A DNA stretch of 61,673 nucleotides from JAVVUJ01 sp964582545. Its GTDB lineage: Bacteria > Bacillota > Clostridia > Peptostreptococcales > Anaerovoracaceae. This document shows, in pieces, positions 24,891 through 33,811 of this stretch (position 1 is the first letter of the stretch; each line of letters opens with the position of its first letter). The position numbers and the translations under genes are program-made. The notes below the pieces were generated by a model. It searched no databases. It saw only the letters and a list, made by a program, of their open reading frames with translations, and was not told the DNA's origin. The stretch is taken from positions 1-61,673 of the forward strand of contig CAZOSB010000013.1 of assembly GCA_964582545.1 (NCBI GenBank), given 5' to 3'.

Positions 24891-25997
24891 ATGGAAAAGG
24901 AAAACGGTTCTAACCTGAGCGCAGTTAACCCCACCGCTGCCATTGCGAAAAAAAAGTTGGCAGCAAGTTTCTTTAAAAAAGGTATTTTTGTGGCGATCCT
25001 GTCAGGTATGTGTTATGGATTATATTCCGCATTCCTGACCTTAGGCATGTCCAACGGCGTATGGGCTGACTGGTACGGGATTAACGAAGCAATGCTTTCA
25101 GCATTTGTAGTTACATACATGTTAGGGGCTTTAGGTAGCGCCATCAACGATACTATCAGTGCCATTTGGTGTCTGGGTATTGCTGCAGTAAAAGGAAAAG
25201 TAGGAGATTTTTTCAGAACTCTGAAAACCACACCAGGAAGAATGATGATGCTTGCAGCGCTCATCGGCGGTCCAATTTCCAGTACGGCTTACGTGGTGGC
25301 TCTTCAAATGGCAGGATCCATCGTAATTCCTATCACCGCACTTTGTCCTGCTATCGGAGCGATTTTAGCCCGACTTTTATTTAAACAAGAATTAAATAAA
25401 CGTATGATGTTAGGAATCTTAATTTGCTTCTCAGCCAGCCTTATGATTGGAAGCACAAGCCTTGGAGGCGATGCACCGGAAGGAATGTTTCTGGGGATTT
25501 GCATTGCTTTTATAGCTGCATTTGGTTGGGGTTTGGAAGGTTGTGTTGCCGGCTACGGCACCTCCATGATCGACTATGAGATCGGTATTACTATCCGACA
25601 GAGCACATCCGGCTTATCCAATTTAATTATCTTGGTTCCAGTTTTCGGAATGCTTTCCGGTGGTGGATTCGGACTTTCCACCGATTTGATCGTTCAAGCA
25701 GTCACAAGTGGCCCTGCAATGATTTGGTTCATCGTAAGCGGTTTCTTTGCTGTGTTTGCTTACAGCCTTTGGTACAAAGGAAACAGCATGTGCGGTGCAG
25801 CATTAGGTATGGCATGCAACGGTGCTTACTCCTTCTGGGGACCATTCTTTTGCTGGTTAGTCCTTGGAGTTTGTTTTGGTTATGAAGGTTGGGCATTGCC
25901 TCCAATCGCGTGGGCTGCAGCAATTATCATGATTATCGGTATCCTGGTTATCGCTATGAACCCATTGGATTTATTCAGGAAAAAGGAGGATAAATAG
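24891..25997 (+). CDS. Drug/metabolite transporter (DMT) superfamily permease, putative choline uptake
   Basis: The 368-residue protein has about ten hydrophobic helices in two related halves, the EamA/DMT pattern, with a short cytoplasmic N-terminus (about 1-30). Trp/Tyr/Gly-rich stretches such as VWADWYGINEAM and WGLEGCVAGYG could line a cation path. It is the first gene after the MerR-type promoter. Choline or ethanolamine transporters often open such loci, so uptake of choline or export of a product such as trimethylamine is plausible. The substrate is inferred from position only. AAAAGGAG precedes the ATG, and the next gene starts one base after the stop. Confidence 0.8.
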   Translation: MEKENGSNLSAVNPTAAIAKKKLAASFFKKGIFVAILSGMCYGLYSAFLTLGMSNGVWADWYGINEAMLSAFVVTYMLGALGSAINDTISAIWCLGIAAVKGKVGDFFRTLKTTPGRMMMLAALIGGPISSTAYVVALQMAGSIVIPITALCPAIGAILARLLFKQELNKRMMLGILICFSASLMIGSTSLGGDAPEGMFLGICIAFIAAFGWGLEGCVAGYGTSMIDYEIGITIRQSTSGLSNLIILVPVFGMLSGGGFGLSTDLIVQAVTSGPAMIWFIVSGFFAVFAYSLWYKGNSMCGAALGMACNGAYSFWGPFFCWLVLGVCFGYEGWALPPIAWAAAIIMIIGILVIAMNPLDLFRKKEDK

Positions 25998-25998
25998 T

Positions 25999-26265
25999 AT
26001 GAAACCATTAAATTATGCCATATTAAAATATTTTACAAAAATAAAAGAAGCATGTGCAGATGATGTGATTAAAGCATTAAAAAAAGATTATGGAAATTTT
26101 AAAGCTTTAAAAAGGGATGCAGTAATAGAATCTTTGATGACAGCCGAGGCAAATGGATTATTGGAAGAAACTCGTTTTGATTTGGATGATAAGGGTGAAC
26201 TAAGAGTTTACTATCATGCCAATGCAGAAGGTGCAGCTACCATAAACAAATATATAAAAGATTAA
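25999..26265 (+). CDS. Small winged-helix-like protein in the choline locus
   Basis: The 88-residue protein reads as helix NYAILKYFTKIKEA, helix CADDVIKALKKDYGNF, helix KRDAVIESLMTAEANGLLEE, then a strand-turn-strand (ETRFDLDDKGELRVYYHA). That is the layout of a small winged-helix domain. I do not recognise a named family. AAGGAGG overlaps the transporter stop, so translation is coupled. It may be a DNA-binding modulator of this operon or may bind another partner. A 10-bp hairpin follows it at 26281-26310, separating it from the shell genes. Confidence 0.6.
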   Translation: MKPLNYAILKYFTKIKEACADDVIKALKKDYGNFKALKRDAVIESLMTAEANGLLEETRFDLDDKGELRVYYHANAEGAATINKYIKD

Positions 26266-26280
26266 ATTACTCAATAAATC

Positions 26281-26310
26281 ATAAGGCTCATCGAAAATGG
26301 TGAGTCTTAT
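26281..26310 (+). promoter_or_regulatory. Intra-operon hairpin before the first shell gene
   Basis: ATAAGGCTCA (26281-26290) pairs with TGAGTCTTAT (26301-26310), allowing one G-T pair. No T run follows. It may stabilise the downstream shell message, attenuate transcription, or mark an RNA processing point between the transporter and shell genes. Confidence 0.45.
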
Positions 26311-26334
26311 GGAAACTGAAAGGAGGAAAATGCT

Positions 26335-26631
26335 GTGAGATATTACGGAGAAGAAGCCTTGGGCTTGGTTGAGACGGTGGGCATGGTTCCTGCCATCGAA
26401 GCTGCAGACAAGATGCTTAAAGCGGCAGATGTGGAATTGATCTCTTACGAAAATGTAGGTTCTACGTTGGTTACCATCATGGTAAAAGGTGACGTTGCCG
26501 CCGTTAGAGCTTCAGTGGAAGCAGGAGCTGCTGCAGCGGCTGCTATAGGCAAGCTGACGGCTCACAATGTCATGCCTCGTCCGATTAAGGGCGTAGGAGA
26601 TATTGTATCCGTCCACGACGTTGATGCTTAA
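26335..26631 (+). CDS. BMC-H hexameric microcompartment shell protein
   Basis: The 98-residue product is a single BMC domain. It contains EALGLVETVGMVPAIEAADKMLKAADVEL, quoted here as separate pieces EALGLVETVGM and PAIEAADKMLKAADV, then STLVTIMVKGDVAAVRASVEAG and the conserved end HNVMPRP. BMC-H proteins form hexamers with a central pore that tile the shell facets. It starts at GTG 26335 behind AAAGGAGG; an ATG at 26330 is out of frame and stops at once. It is followed by a second shell gene 50 bases on, so two distinct facet proteins are made together. Confidence 0.92.
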   Translation: MRYYGEEALGLVETVGMVPAIEAADKMLKAADVELISYENVGSTLVTIMVKGDVAAVRASVEAGAAAAAAIGKLTAHNVMPRPIKGVGDIVSVHDVDA

Positions 26632-26681
26632 AGTCGAAAGAAATGACTGATAAGCTAAAATTTAAGAAAGGAACACTGACG

Positions 26682-26990
26682 ATGGCAAAGTATGAAGCTT
26701 TAGGCTTAATAGAAACCTTTGGACTGGTATTTGTTTTAGAAGCAGCAGATGCTATGTGCAAAGCAGCGGATGTTGATTTAATTGGTTATGAAAATGTAGC
26801 TTCTGGTTATATATCCGTTTTAGTCAGCGGTGATGTAGGTGCCTGCAATACTGCTGTGAGCGCAGGGGTTAAGGCAGTGGAGGAAATGGGTGCGGAGGTT
26901 TATAGCTCTGTAGTCATTGCAAGACCTCACGAGGATTTGGATAAGATCATTGCCCGTTACTCCTTGGATAAATTACTCCCTTCATCCTAA
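26682..26990 (+). CDS. BMC-H hexameric microcompartment shell protein
   Basis: The 102-residue single BMC domain protein has EALGLIETFGLVFVLEAADA, MCKAADVDLIGYENVASGY and GDVGACNTAVSAGVKA, with a C-terminal tail after the ARPH motif (EDLDKIIARYSLDKLL). The pore-loop region differs from the first shell protein (ASGY instead of GSTL), so its pore chemistry probably differs. I chose ATG 26682, with AAGAAAGGA at 26664-26672. The in-frame ATG at 26643 adds 13 residues not seen in the family. Confidence 0.9.
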   Translation: MAKYEALGLIETFGLVFVLEAADAMCKAADVDLIGYENVASGYISVLVSGDVGACNTAVSAGVKAVEEMGAEVYSSVVIARPHEDLDKIIARYSLDKLLPSS

Positions 26991-27014
26991 TAACATTGAA
27001 AAGGAGAGTCCCAT

Positions 27015-28520
27015 ATGGGAATTATTGATAATGACTTGCTCTCCATCCAGGAATCCAGAATTCTTGTGGAAAATGCTTACGAAGCTCAAAAGGTTTTAGC
27101 AACCTTTTCACAGGAAAAATTGGATCAAATCGTGGAAGGCATGGCGGATGCAATCGAACAACATGCAAAAGAGCTGGCTGTCATGTCCAATGATGAAACG
27201 GACTATGGCAAATGGCAGGATAAATACATAAAAAATCGGTTTGTTTGTACGTATATACGAAAAAATTTGAGGGGTAAACGTTGTGTGGGTATCATTCAGC
27301 GGGATGCTGAAAAAAAGACCATGGATGTGGGAGTTCCGTTAGGGATTATTGTTGCCTTATGCCCCGCAACCAGTCCGGTGTCCACCACCATATACAAGGC
27401 TTTGATTGCCATCAAATCCGGTAATGCCATCATCTTTTCGCCCCATCCCAGGGCAAAGCAAACCATGAGCAAAGCGCTGGATATTTTAATCCAAGCGGCG
27501 GAAACTTGCGGGTTACCAGAGGGGGCTTTGGCCTACTTACACACCGTTACTCAGAGCGGTACGGTGGAACTGATGAATCACAAGGAGACTTCCTTAATCA
27601 TGAATACAGGGGTTCCCGGCATGCTGAAAAAGTCCTATAAATCCGGAAAACCGGTAATTTATGGGGCTACGGGAAACGGACCGGCCTTTATCGAACGGAC
27701 GGCAGACATTTCTCAGGCGGCGCGGGACATTATCCTCAGCAAGACCTTTGACAATGGAATCGTTTCGGCAGCAGAGCAATCTGTGGTAGTAGATCGTTGT
27801 ATTGCAGAGGATGTAAAACGGGAACTGCAAAGTGGGGGAGCCTACTTTATGACGGAAAAGGAAGCGGAACAGTTGGGATCTTTATTTTTCCGGTTTGATG
27901 GAAGTGCAGATCCGGAGCTGGTTGGGAAAAGCGCCCAACAATTGGCAAAAAAGGCAGGATTTACAGTTGCAGATGACGTTAAGGTTTTAATCTCAGAACA
28001 AAGATACGTATCGGATACAAACCCTTACTCCAGAGAAAAGCTTTGTCCGGTATTAGCCTATTACATCGAAGATGACTGGATGCACGCCTGTGAAAAATGT
28101 ATAGAGCTATTGCTCAGTGAAAGAAGGGGCCACACGTTGGTCATTCATTCCAAGGACGAAGAGGTTATCGAACAGTTTGCTTTGAAAAAGCCTGTAGGAA
28201 GAGTTTTGGTAAATACACCGGCCGTGTTTGGCAGTATGGGTGCTACCACCAACTTATTTCCCGCCATGACTTTAGGCAGCGGCTCAGCAGGAGACGGAAT
28301 GACCTCCGACAATGTCTCACCCATGAATTTGATTTATATTCGAAAAGTGGGTTACGGTGTACGAACCATGGAGGAGCTTGCTGAGTGTGCTGACAATTCC
28401 CATTCCTGGGGAAGGGGCTTAGCAGAGAGCTGTAAAGACCTTTTAGAAGACGATGCTCAGCCAGACGAAATGAAGGCATTGCAGATGATTTTACAGAAAG
28501 TACTTGAAAAATTGAATTAA
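27015..28520 (+). CDS. Acylating aldehyde dehydrogenase paralogue lacking the catalytic cysteine
   Basis: The 501-residue protein is a CoA-acylating aldehyde dehydrogenase homologue (PLGIIVALCPATSPVSTT; SGNAIIFSPHP; ATGNGPAFIERTA). The active-site segment reads FDNGIVSAAEQ, with Ser251 (codon 27765-27767) where the paralogue at 39759 has FDYGTICASEQ with Cys252. Without the nucleophilic Cys it should not form the thioacyl intermediate, so it may be structural, regulatory or differently active. The C-terminal helix EMKALQMILQKVLEKLN resembles encapsulation peptides. It sits between shell genes and the alcohol dehydrogenase. Confidence 0.85.
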   Translation: MGIIDNDLLSIQESRILVENAYEAQKVLATFSQEKLDQIVEGMADAIEQHAKELAVMSNDETDYGKWQDKYIKNRFVCTYIRKNLRGKRCVGIIQRDAEKKTMDVGVPLGIIVALCPATSPVSTTIYKALIAIKSGNAIIFSPHPRAKQTMSKALDILIQAAETCGLPEGALAYLHTVTQSGTVELMNHKETSLIMNTGVPGMLKKSYKSGKPVIYGATGNGPAFIERTADISQAARDIILSKTFDNGIVSAAEQSVVVDRCIAEDVKRELQSGGAYFMTEKEAEQLGSLFFRFDGSADPELVGKSAQQLAKKAGFTVADDVKVLISEQRYVSDTNPYSREKLCPVLAYYIEDDWMHACEKCIELLLSERRGHTLVIHSKDEEVIEQFALKKPVGRVLVNTPAVFGSMGATTNLFPAMTLGSGSAGDGMTSDNVSPMNLIYIRKVGYGVRTMEELAECADNSHSWGRGLAESCKDLLEDDAQPDEMKALQMILQKVLEKLN

Positions 28521-28524
28521 AGAG

Positions 28525-29673
28525 GTGAGACTCATCGAAGATAAATTTGAGATACAGTCCAAAATCTATTTCAGAAAAAAAGCCATGTTGCTTTTAAAAG
28601 AAATAAATGGGACAAAAGCGTTCATCGTATCAGATGGAACCATGGAAAAATTGGGTTATCTTCAAAAGGCCCAAGATTATTTAAAAGAAGCAGGGATTCC
28701 ATCCGTTGCGTTTACAGAGATTCATCCGGATCCCGACGTAAAGATTATAGCAAAAGGTTTGACAGGATATCAGGAGTGTGGTGCAGATATTTTGGTAGCC
28801 TTGGGTGGAGGATCTGCCATCGATGCGGCAAAGGGAATTCTGTACGCCGCATGGCAGTTAAAGGCAGCGGAAGGTCAAAGCTTTCAAAAGCCGTTGTTTA
28901 TTGCAATCCCCTCTACCAGCGGAACAGGATCAGAGGTGACAAACTTCTCCGTCATAACAGCAGAAGGGGAAAAAATCTGTATCGTAGACTCCTTTATCGC
29001 ACCGGATATGGCAATTCTGGACTCCACTTGCATCCAACATGTGCCAAAGAGAGTGGTGGCAGATACCGGCATCGATGTTTTGGTTCACGCTATTGAAGCT
29101 TATGTTTCGTTAAAGGCTACGGATTTTACAGATGCATTGGCGGAAAAAGCCATTAAGACTATCTTTACATATTTGGAGAAAGTTTACAAAAATCCAGAGG
29201 ATGCTTACGCCAGAGATCGAGTTTTAAACGCTTCCTGCATGGCGGGTATGGCATTTACCAATGCCAACCTTGGCATCAACCACAGTTTGGCACATGCCTT
29301 GGGGGGCAGATTTCATATCCCTCACGGCAGAGCAAATGCCCTGTTGTTGGATGTGGTCATAGCGTATAATTCCAATATTGCAGGAAAGATCGATGACACC
29401 GTCTGTGAAAGATATGCGGAATTGGCAAGAATTCTAAACTTGCCAGCTAGAACAAATAGAGAAGGAACAGTCAGTTTTATGCAAGCAGTCAAAACCTTAA
29501 AGAAATCTTTAGAGGTGGAAGAAGGTATCGGTGCCTTGAACATAGAGAAAGCTGATTATTTAGAAGCGTTGGATCAGATGGCCGAAACTGCTTTGCAGGA
29601 CAGATGTATGCCCACAAATCCGAGACAACCCACCAAAGAAGAGTTAATAAAGATTTATGAGCAAGCTTTTTAA
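28525..29673 (+). CDS. Iron-containing alcohol dehydrogenase of the microcompartment
   Basis: The 382-residue group III alcohol dehydrogenase has the NAD-binding stretch GADILVALGGGSAIDAAKG, the substrate region STSGTGSEVTNFSVI, and metal-site histidines in GINHSLAHALGGRFHIPHG. In choline-using microcompartments such an enzyme reduces acetaldehyde to ethanol and regenerates NAD+ for the aldehyde dehydrogenase, keeping cofactor balanced inside the shell. It starts at GTG 28525 with AAAGAGG upstream, four bases after the previous stop. The exact product is inferred from the locus. Confidence 0.9.
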   Translation: MRLIEDKFEIQSKIYFRKKAMLLLKEINGTKAFIVSDGTMEKLGYLQKAQDYLKEAGIPSVAFTEIHPDPDVKIIAKGLTGYQECGADILVALGGGSAIDAAKGILYAAWQLKAAEGQSFQKPLFIAIPSTSGTGSEVTNFSVITAEGEKICIVDSFIAPDMAILDSTCIQHVPKRVVADTGIDVLVHAIEAYVSLKATDFTDALAEKAIKTIFTYLEKVYKNPEDAYARDRVLNASCMAGMAFTNANLGINHSLAHALGGRFHIPHGRANALLLDVVIAYNSNIAGKIDDTVCERYAELARILNLPARTNREGTVSFMQAVKTLKKSLEVEEGIGALNIEKADYLEALDQMAETALQDRCMPTNPRQPTKEELIKIYEQAF

Positions 29674-29741
29674 GAATATAGAGAATGCCATAAGTTTCAA
29701 CAGATAAATTTAAATTTTAGAAAGAATGAGAGGTAAGAGTC

Positions 29742-32294
29742 GTGAATATTCGTGAGTTTTCAGACAAATTTGCAGAAGCTACTAAGAATATGTCTGCAGA
29801 AGAACGAGCATCTTTGATGAAGATGTTTGAAGGTATTTCAAAAGAGATTGGAAAGAACGAGTCCTCCCCTATATACAAGGAGCAATTCACTGAGAATACA
29901 GATCAAAACGGAATTCCCAATGGGATTACAGAGCGTTTACAAAATCTAAAGGATAATTATTTAAAGCATAAACCAAGCATTACCACTCACCGTGCCAGAG
30001 CGATTACGAAAATCGCCAAAGAAAATCCGGGGATGCCTAAAAGCATGCTGAGGGCGAAGTGTTTCCGCTATTGCTGTGAAACGGCACCTTTGGTGATTCA
30101 AGACCATGAGCTTATCGTGGGAGCACCTTGCGGAGCACCTCGAGCGGGAGCATTTTCTCCTGATATTGCATGGAGATGGATGAAGGATGAAATCGACACC
30201 ATCGGTACACGTGCTCAAGATCCATTTTACATATCGGAAGAAGATAAGAAAATTATGAGAGAGGAACTCTTTCCATATTGGGAGGGTAAATCTGTTGATG
30301 AATACTGCGAAGATCAGTATCGGGAAGCCGGTGTCTGGGAGCTTTCAGGCGAGTCCTATGTTTCCGATTGTTCTTATCACGCTCTAAATGGGGGCGGAGA
30401 TTCAAACCCGGGATATGATGTGATCTTAATGAAAAAGGGAATGTTGGATATACAAAATGAAGCCAAGGAGCACCTTGAAACATTAGATTATGAAAATCCG
30501 GATGATATTGAAAAAATCTATTTCTATAAATCCATTATTGACACCACAGAAGGCGTTATGATTTACGCCAAACGTTTGTCCGACTATGCGGCTCAGTTGG
30601 CGGCAAAGGAGACCAATCCAAAGCGTAAAGCGGAATTGGAAAAGATTGCAGAAGTAAATGCTTACGTACCTGCCCATAAGCCTCGTACCTTTTGGGAAGC
30701 GATTCAGTCTGTTTGGACCATTGAATCCCTGTTGGTAGTGGAAGAAAATCAAACAGGCATGTCCATAGGTCGTGTAGACCAGTACATGTATCCATTCTAT
30801 GCAGCGGACAAAGAGTCCGGTCGTATGAATGATTTTGAGGCTTTTGAATTGGCCGGTTGTATGCTGATTAAGATGTCCGAAATGATGTGGATTACCAGTG
30901 AAGGGGGATCTAAGTTCTTTGCCGGATATCAGCCCTTTGTCAACATGTGCGTGGGTGGAGTGACTCGTGAAGGTAGGGATGCCACCAACGATCTTACCTA
31001 TTTATTGATGGATGCTGTTCGTCATGTAAAGATATATCAGCCATCTTTGGCTTGTCGTATTCACCAAGGTTCTCCACAAAAATATATGAAGAAAATTGTG
31101 GATGTGGTGCGATCCGGAATGGGATTCCCAGCTTGTCACTTTGACGATGCACATATTAAGATGATGTTGTCCAAGGGAGTTTCAATGGAAGATGCCAGAG
31201 ATTACTGCCTGATGGGTTGTGTGGAACCACAAAAATCCGGACGTCTGTATCAGTGGACCTCTACAGCATACACGCAATGGCCTATTTGTATTGAATTGGT
31301 ATTAAACAGAGGAATTCCTCTATGGTACAGCAAACAGGTTTGTCCTGATATGGGTGATTTGAACAACTTCAAGACCTATGAAGAGTTTGAAGCTGCCGTA
31401 AAGGAGCAAATCAAATATATTACCAAGTGGTCTAGCGTGGCAACGGTTATTTCCCAGCGAATTCATAAGGAATTGGCACCAAAACCCCTCATGTCTATCA
31501 TGTATGAAGGTTGTATGGAAAGTGCCAGGGACGTTTCGGCCGGAGGCGCAATGTATAACTTCGGTCCTGGTGTAATTTGGTCAGGATTGGCTACTTACAC
31601 AGACTCCATGGCTGCTATTAAAAAACTTGTATTTGATGAAAAGAAATATACCTTGCAACAGCTCAATGAAGCATTAAAAGCGAACTTTGAAGGTTATGAT
31701 CAAATTCGAATCGATTGTCTCAATGCTCCTAAGTATGGTAATGATGACGATTATGCCGATTTAATTGCGGCAGAATTGATTTACTTTACGGAGGTGGAGC
31801 ACCGCAAATATAAAACCCTGTATTCCGTATTGAGTCATGGGACTTTGTCCATTTCCAATAATACACCTTTTGGTCAATTGACGGGTGCATCCGCTGACGG
31901 GCGTAATGCTTGGATGCCATTATCAGACGGGATCAGTCCTACACAAGGTGCTGACTTTAAGGGACCCACAGCCATTATTAAATCTGTATCCAAGATGGCT
32001 TGCGATAACATGAATATCGGTATGGTACACAACTTCAAACTGATGGCAGGACTTTTGGATACTCCTGAGGGTGAAGAAGGGATTATTACACTGCTCCGTA
32101 CGGCTTGCGTATTTGGAAACGGTGAAATGCAGTTCAACTATTTGGATAATGCGACCTTGATTGAAGCGCAAAAGCACCCAGAGAAATACCGAGATCTTAT
32201 CGTTCGAGTAGCAGGATACAGCGCATTCTTCGTGGAATTGTGCAAGGATGTACAGGACGAAATTATCAGCAGAACCATGTTGACACATTTTTAA
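29742..32294 (+). CDS. cutC: Choline trimethylamine-lyase (glycyl radical enzyme)
   Basis: CutC splits choline into trimethylamine and acetaldehyde by radical chemistry. The 850-residue protein has every residue I recall from the characterised enzyme at a constant +4 offset: Tyr212 and Asp220 (SYHALNGGGD), Phe399 (GYQPF), the thiyl Cys493 and base Glu495 (MGCVEPQKSG), Thr506 and Tyr510 (YQWTSTAYTQW), and glycyl radical Gly825 (VRVAGYSAF). This distinguishes it from glycerol or propanediol dehydratases and pyruvate formate-lyase. The helical N-terminus (1-45) could direct it into the shell. The start is GTG 29742. Its activase follows directly. Confidence 0.97.
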   Translation: MNIREFSDKFAEATKNMSAEERASLMKMFEGISKEIGKNESSPIYKEQFTENTDQNGIPNGITERLQNLKDNYLKHKPSITTHRARAITKIAKENPGMPKSMLRAKCFRYCCETAPLVIQDHELIVGAPCGAPRAGAFSPDIAWRWMKDEIDTIGTRAQDPFYISEEDKKIMREELFPYWEGKSVDEYCEDQYREAGVWELSGESYVSDCSYHALNGGGDSNPGYDVILMKKGMLDIQNEAKEHLETLDYENPDDIEKIYFYKSIIDTTEGVMIYAKRLSDYAAQLAAKETNPKRKAELEKIAEVNAYVPAHKPRTFWEAIQSVWTIESLLVVEENQTGMSIGRVDQYMYPFYAADKESGRMNDFEAFELAGCMLIKMSEMMWITSEGGSKFFAGYQPFVNMCVGGVTREGRDATNDLTYLLMDAVRHVKIYQPSLACRIHQGSPQKYMKKIVDVVRSGMGFPACHFDDAHIKMMLSKGVSMEDARDYCLMGCVEPQKSGRLYQWTSTAYTQWPICIELVLNRGIPLWYSKQVCPDMGDLNNFKTYEEFEAAVKEQIKYITKWSSVATVISQRIHKELAPKPLMSIMYEGCMESARDVSAGGAMYNFGPGVIWSGLATYTDSMAAIKKLVFDEKKYTLQQLNEALKANFEGYDQIRIDCLNAPKYGNDDDYADLIAAELIYFTEVEHRKYKTLYSVLSHGTLSISNNTPFGQLTGASADGRNAWMPLSDGISPTQGADFKGPTAIIKSVSKMACDNMNIGMVHNFKLMAGLLDTPEGEEGIITLLRTACVFGNGEMQFNYLDNATLIEAQKHPEKYRDLIVRVAGYSAFFVELCKDVQDEIISRTMLTHF

Positions 32295-32329
32295 AACTAT
32301 TGATTAACTGTAAAATCGGAGATTAGATC

Positions 32330-33283
32330 ATGAGTAAAACAATTGCATGTATGGTAGAAAGAAAAGCATCTATATTTAACATACAAAAATATAATATGTA
32401 TGATGGTCCGGGAGTAAGAACCATGGTGTTTTTCAAGGGATGCCCTTTGCGTTGCAAGTGGTGCTCCAATCCGGAAGGGATTCAAAAGGGTTACCAGATT
32501 ATGCTGAAGCCTAATGCCTGCGTGGATTGCGGTGCCTGTGTAACCGTCTGTCCCGTCAACATACATGCGCTATCAGAGGGGAATCACAAGCATCTTATTC
32601 ATCGGCATATCGATTGTATCGGATGTGGCAAATGTGTGGAAGTTTGTAATTCATCGGCATTATCCGTTGCAGGAGAGATCAAAACCATCACTGAAATTTT
32701 CTCTTTAGTGGAAGAGGACAGAGCGTTTTACGAAATCTCAGGAGGCGGATTGACTCTGGGTGGAGGGGAAGTTCTCATGCAGCCGGAAGCCGCCACAAGT
32801 CTGTTGCAAGCATGTAAACAGTCGGGAATCAATACTGCCATAGAAACCTGCGGATATGCAAAATTGGAATCTATTTTAAAGGTAGCTGAGTTTACGGATT
32901 TGTTCCTTTTCGATATCAAGCATATGGATCCGGAACGACATTTTGAACTGACTGGAGTCAGAAATGAAATGATACTCAGCAATTTAAAAGAGCTTTTTCA
33001 TCGAAGGTATAACGTAAAAATCAGGATGCCATTGTTGAAAAATGTAAATGATAGTCAATCTGATTTAGATAAAGTAATAGAGTTTCTTTTACCGTTTAAA
33101 GACTACAAAAATTTCAAAGGGATTGATCTGCTTCCTTATCATAAATTAGGTGTGAACAAATATAAGCAGCTTGGTATGGAATACCCTATTCCGGGAGATC
33201 CCAGCTTGAACAACGAGGATTTGGATCGCATTGAAGGTTGGATCAAGAAGTATGATCTTCCGGTAACCGTAGTCAGACATTAA
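32330..33283 (+). CDS. cutD: CutC-activating radical SAM enzyme
   Basis: The 317-residue activating enzyme installs the glycyl radical on CutC. It has the radical SAM motif FFKGCPLRCKWCSNPEG (CX3CX2C) near residue 36. Two ferredoxin-type [4Fe-4S] motifs follow, CVDCGACVTVCP and CIGCGKCVEVC (about 60-105), typical of activases for this enzyme group. The GGGEVLMQPE segment and the later TIETCGYA-like region (AIETCGYA) fit SAM binding. It begins 36 bases after the cutC stop. The last 21 coding bases (33263-33283) are repeated after the first N gap because of an assembly overlap. Confidence 0.95.
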   Translation: MSKTIACMVERKASIFNIQKYNMYDGPGVRTMVFFKGCPLRCKWCSNPEGIQKGYQIMLKPNACVDCGACVTVCPVNIHALSEGNHKHLIHRHIDCIGCGKCVEVCNSSALSVAGEIKTITEIFSLVEEDRAFYEISGGGLTLGGGEVLMQPEAATSLLQACKQSGINTAIETCGYAKLESILKVAEFTDLFLFDIKHMDPERHFELTGVRNEMILSNLKELFHRRYNVKIRMPLLKNVNDSQSDLDKVIEFLLPFKDYKNFKGIDLLPYHKLGVNKYKQLGMEYPIPGDPSLNNEDLDRIEGWIKKYDLPVTVVRH

Positions 33284-33472
33284 GGAGGGAAACAGATGGA
33301 AGTGATGACCCAACAGGNNNNNNNNNNNNNNNNNNNNNNNNNNNNNNNNNNNNNNNNNNNNNNNNNNNNNNNNNNNNNNNNNNNNNNNNNNNNNNNNNNN
33401 NNNNNNNNNNNNNNNNNGTAACCGTAGTCAGACATTAAGGAGGGAAACAGATGGAAGTGATGACCCAACAGG
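33263..33472. other. Scaffold gap artefact 1 (100 N flanked by identical 55-base ends)
   Basis: Bases 33263-33317 and 33418-33472 are identical over 55 bases and surround exactly 100 N (33318-33417). Contig ends that share a 55-base k-mer were joined with a fixed gap. The true sequence is very likely continuous, with 155 bases fewer. The cutD stop and the eutS start thus appear twice; only 33451 opens the full eutS frame. Confidence 0.9.
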
Positions 33473-33804
33473 CCATGCAGCGTATCATACAGGAATCTGT
33501 ACCGGGCAAGCAGGTGACGATAGCCCACGTCATCGCCTCCCCCATGCAGGATCTTTATGAACGCCTCGGCATCGATGACAAGGGTGCTATCGGTATTTTG
33601 ACTCTGACTCCTTGTGAGACGGCGATTATCGCCGCAGATATTGCTACAAAAACAGCAGATGTGGAAATTGGTTTTTTAGACCGTTTTACAGGCTCCGTGG
33701 TGATAAACGGAGATGTGCAGAGTGTGGAAACTGCCCTTGATGCAGTGAATGAAACCTTAAAGCGACTGATGAATTTTACCACAGTTCCGGTCACTAAGAC
33801 GTGA
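33451..33804 (+). CDS. eutS: EutS/PduU-type circularly permuted BMC shell protein
   Basis: The 117-residue protein carries RIIQESVPGKQVTIAHVIA, then LYERLGIDDKGAIGILTLTP, CETAIIAADIATKTADVEIG and FLDRFTGSVVINGDVQSVET. This order, with the N-terminal strands that cap the pore, is the circularly permuted BMC fold of EutS and PduU. It forms a bent or capped hexamer in the shell. AAGGAGG lies just upstream. A truncated second copy of its first seven codons (33296-33317) is only the assembly overlap. Confidence 0.93.
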   Translation: MEVMTQQAMQRIIQESVPGKQVTIAHVIASPMQDLYERLGIDDKGAIGILTLTPCETAIIAADIATKTADVEIGFLDRFTGSVVINGDVQSVETALDAVNETLKRLMNFTTVPVTKT

Positions 33805-33811
33805 GAAACAT

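Noticed and set aside
29742..32294. Glycerol/propanediol dehydratase or pyruvate formate-lyase as identity of the glycyl radical enzyme
   Set aside because: The choline-specific residues (Tyr212, Asp220, Phe399, Thr506, Tyr510) and the MGCVEP motif fit CutC and not those enzymes.
33296..33317. Apparent second start of the eutS gene before the N gap
   Set aside because: It is part of an exact 55-base contig overlap and not a second gene copy.
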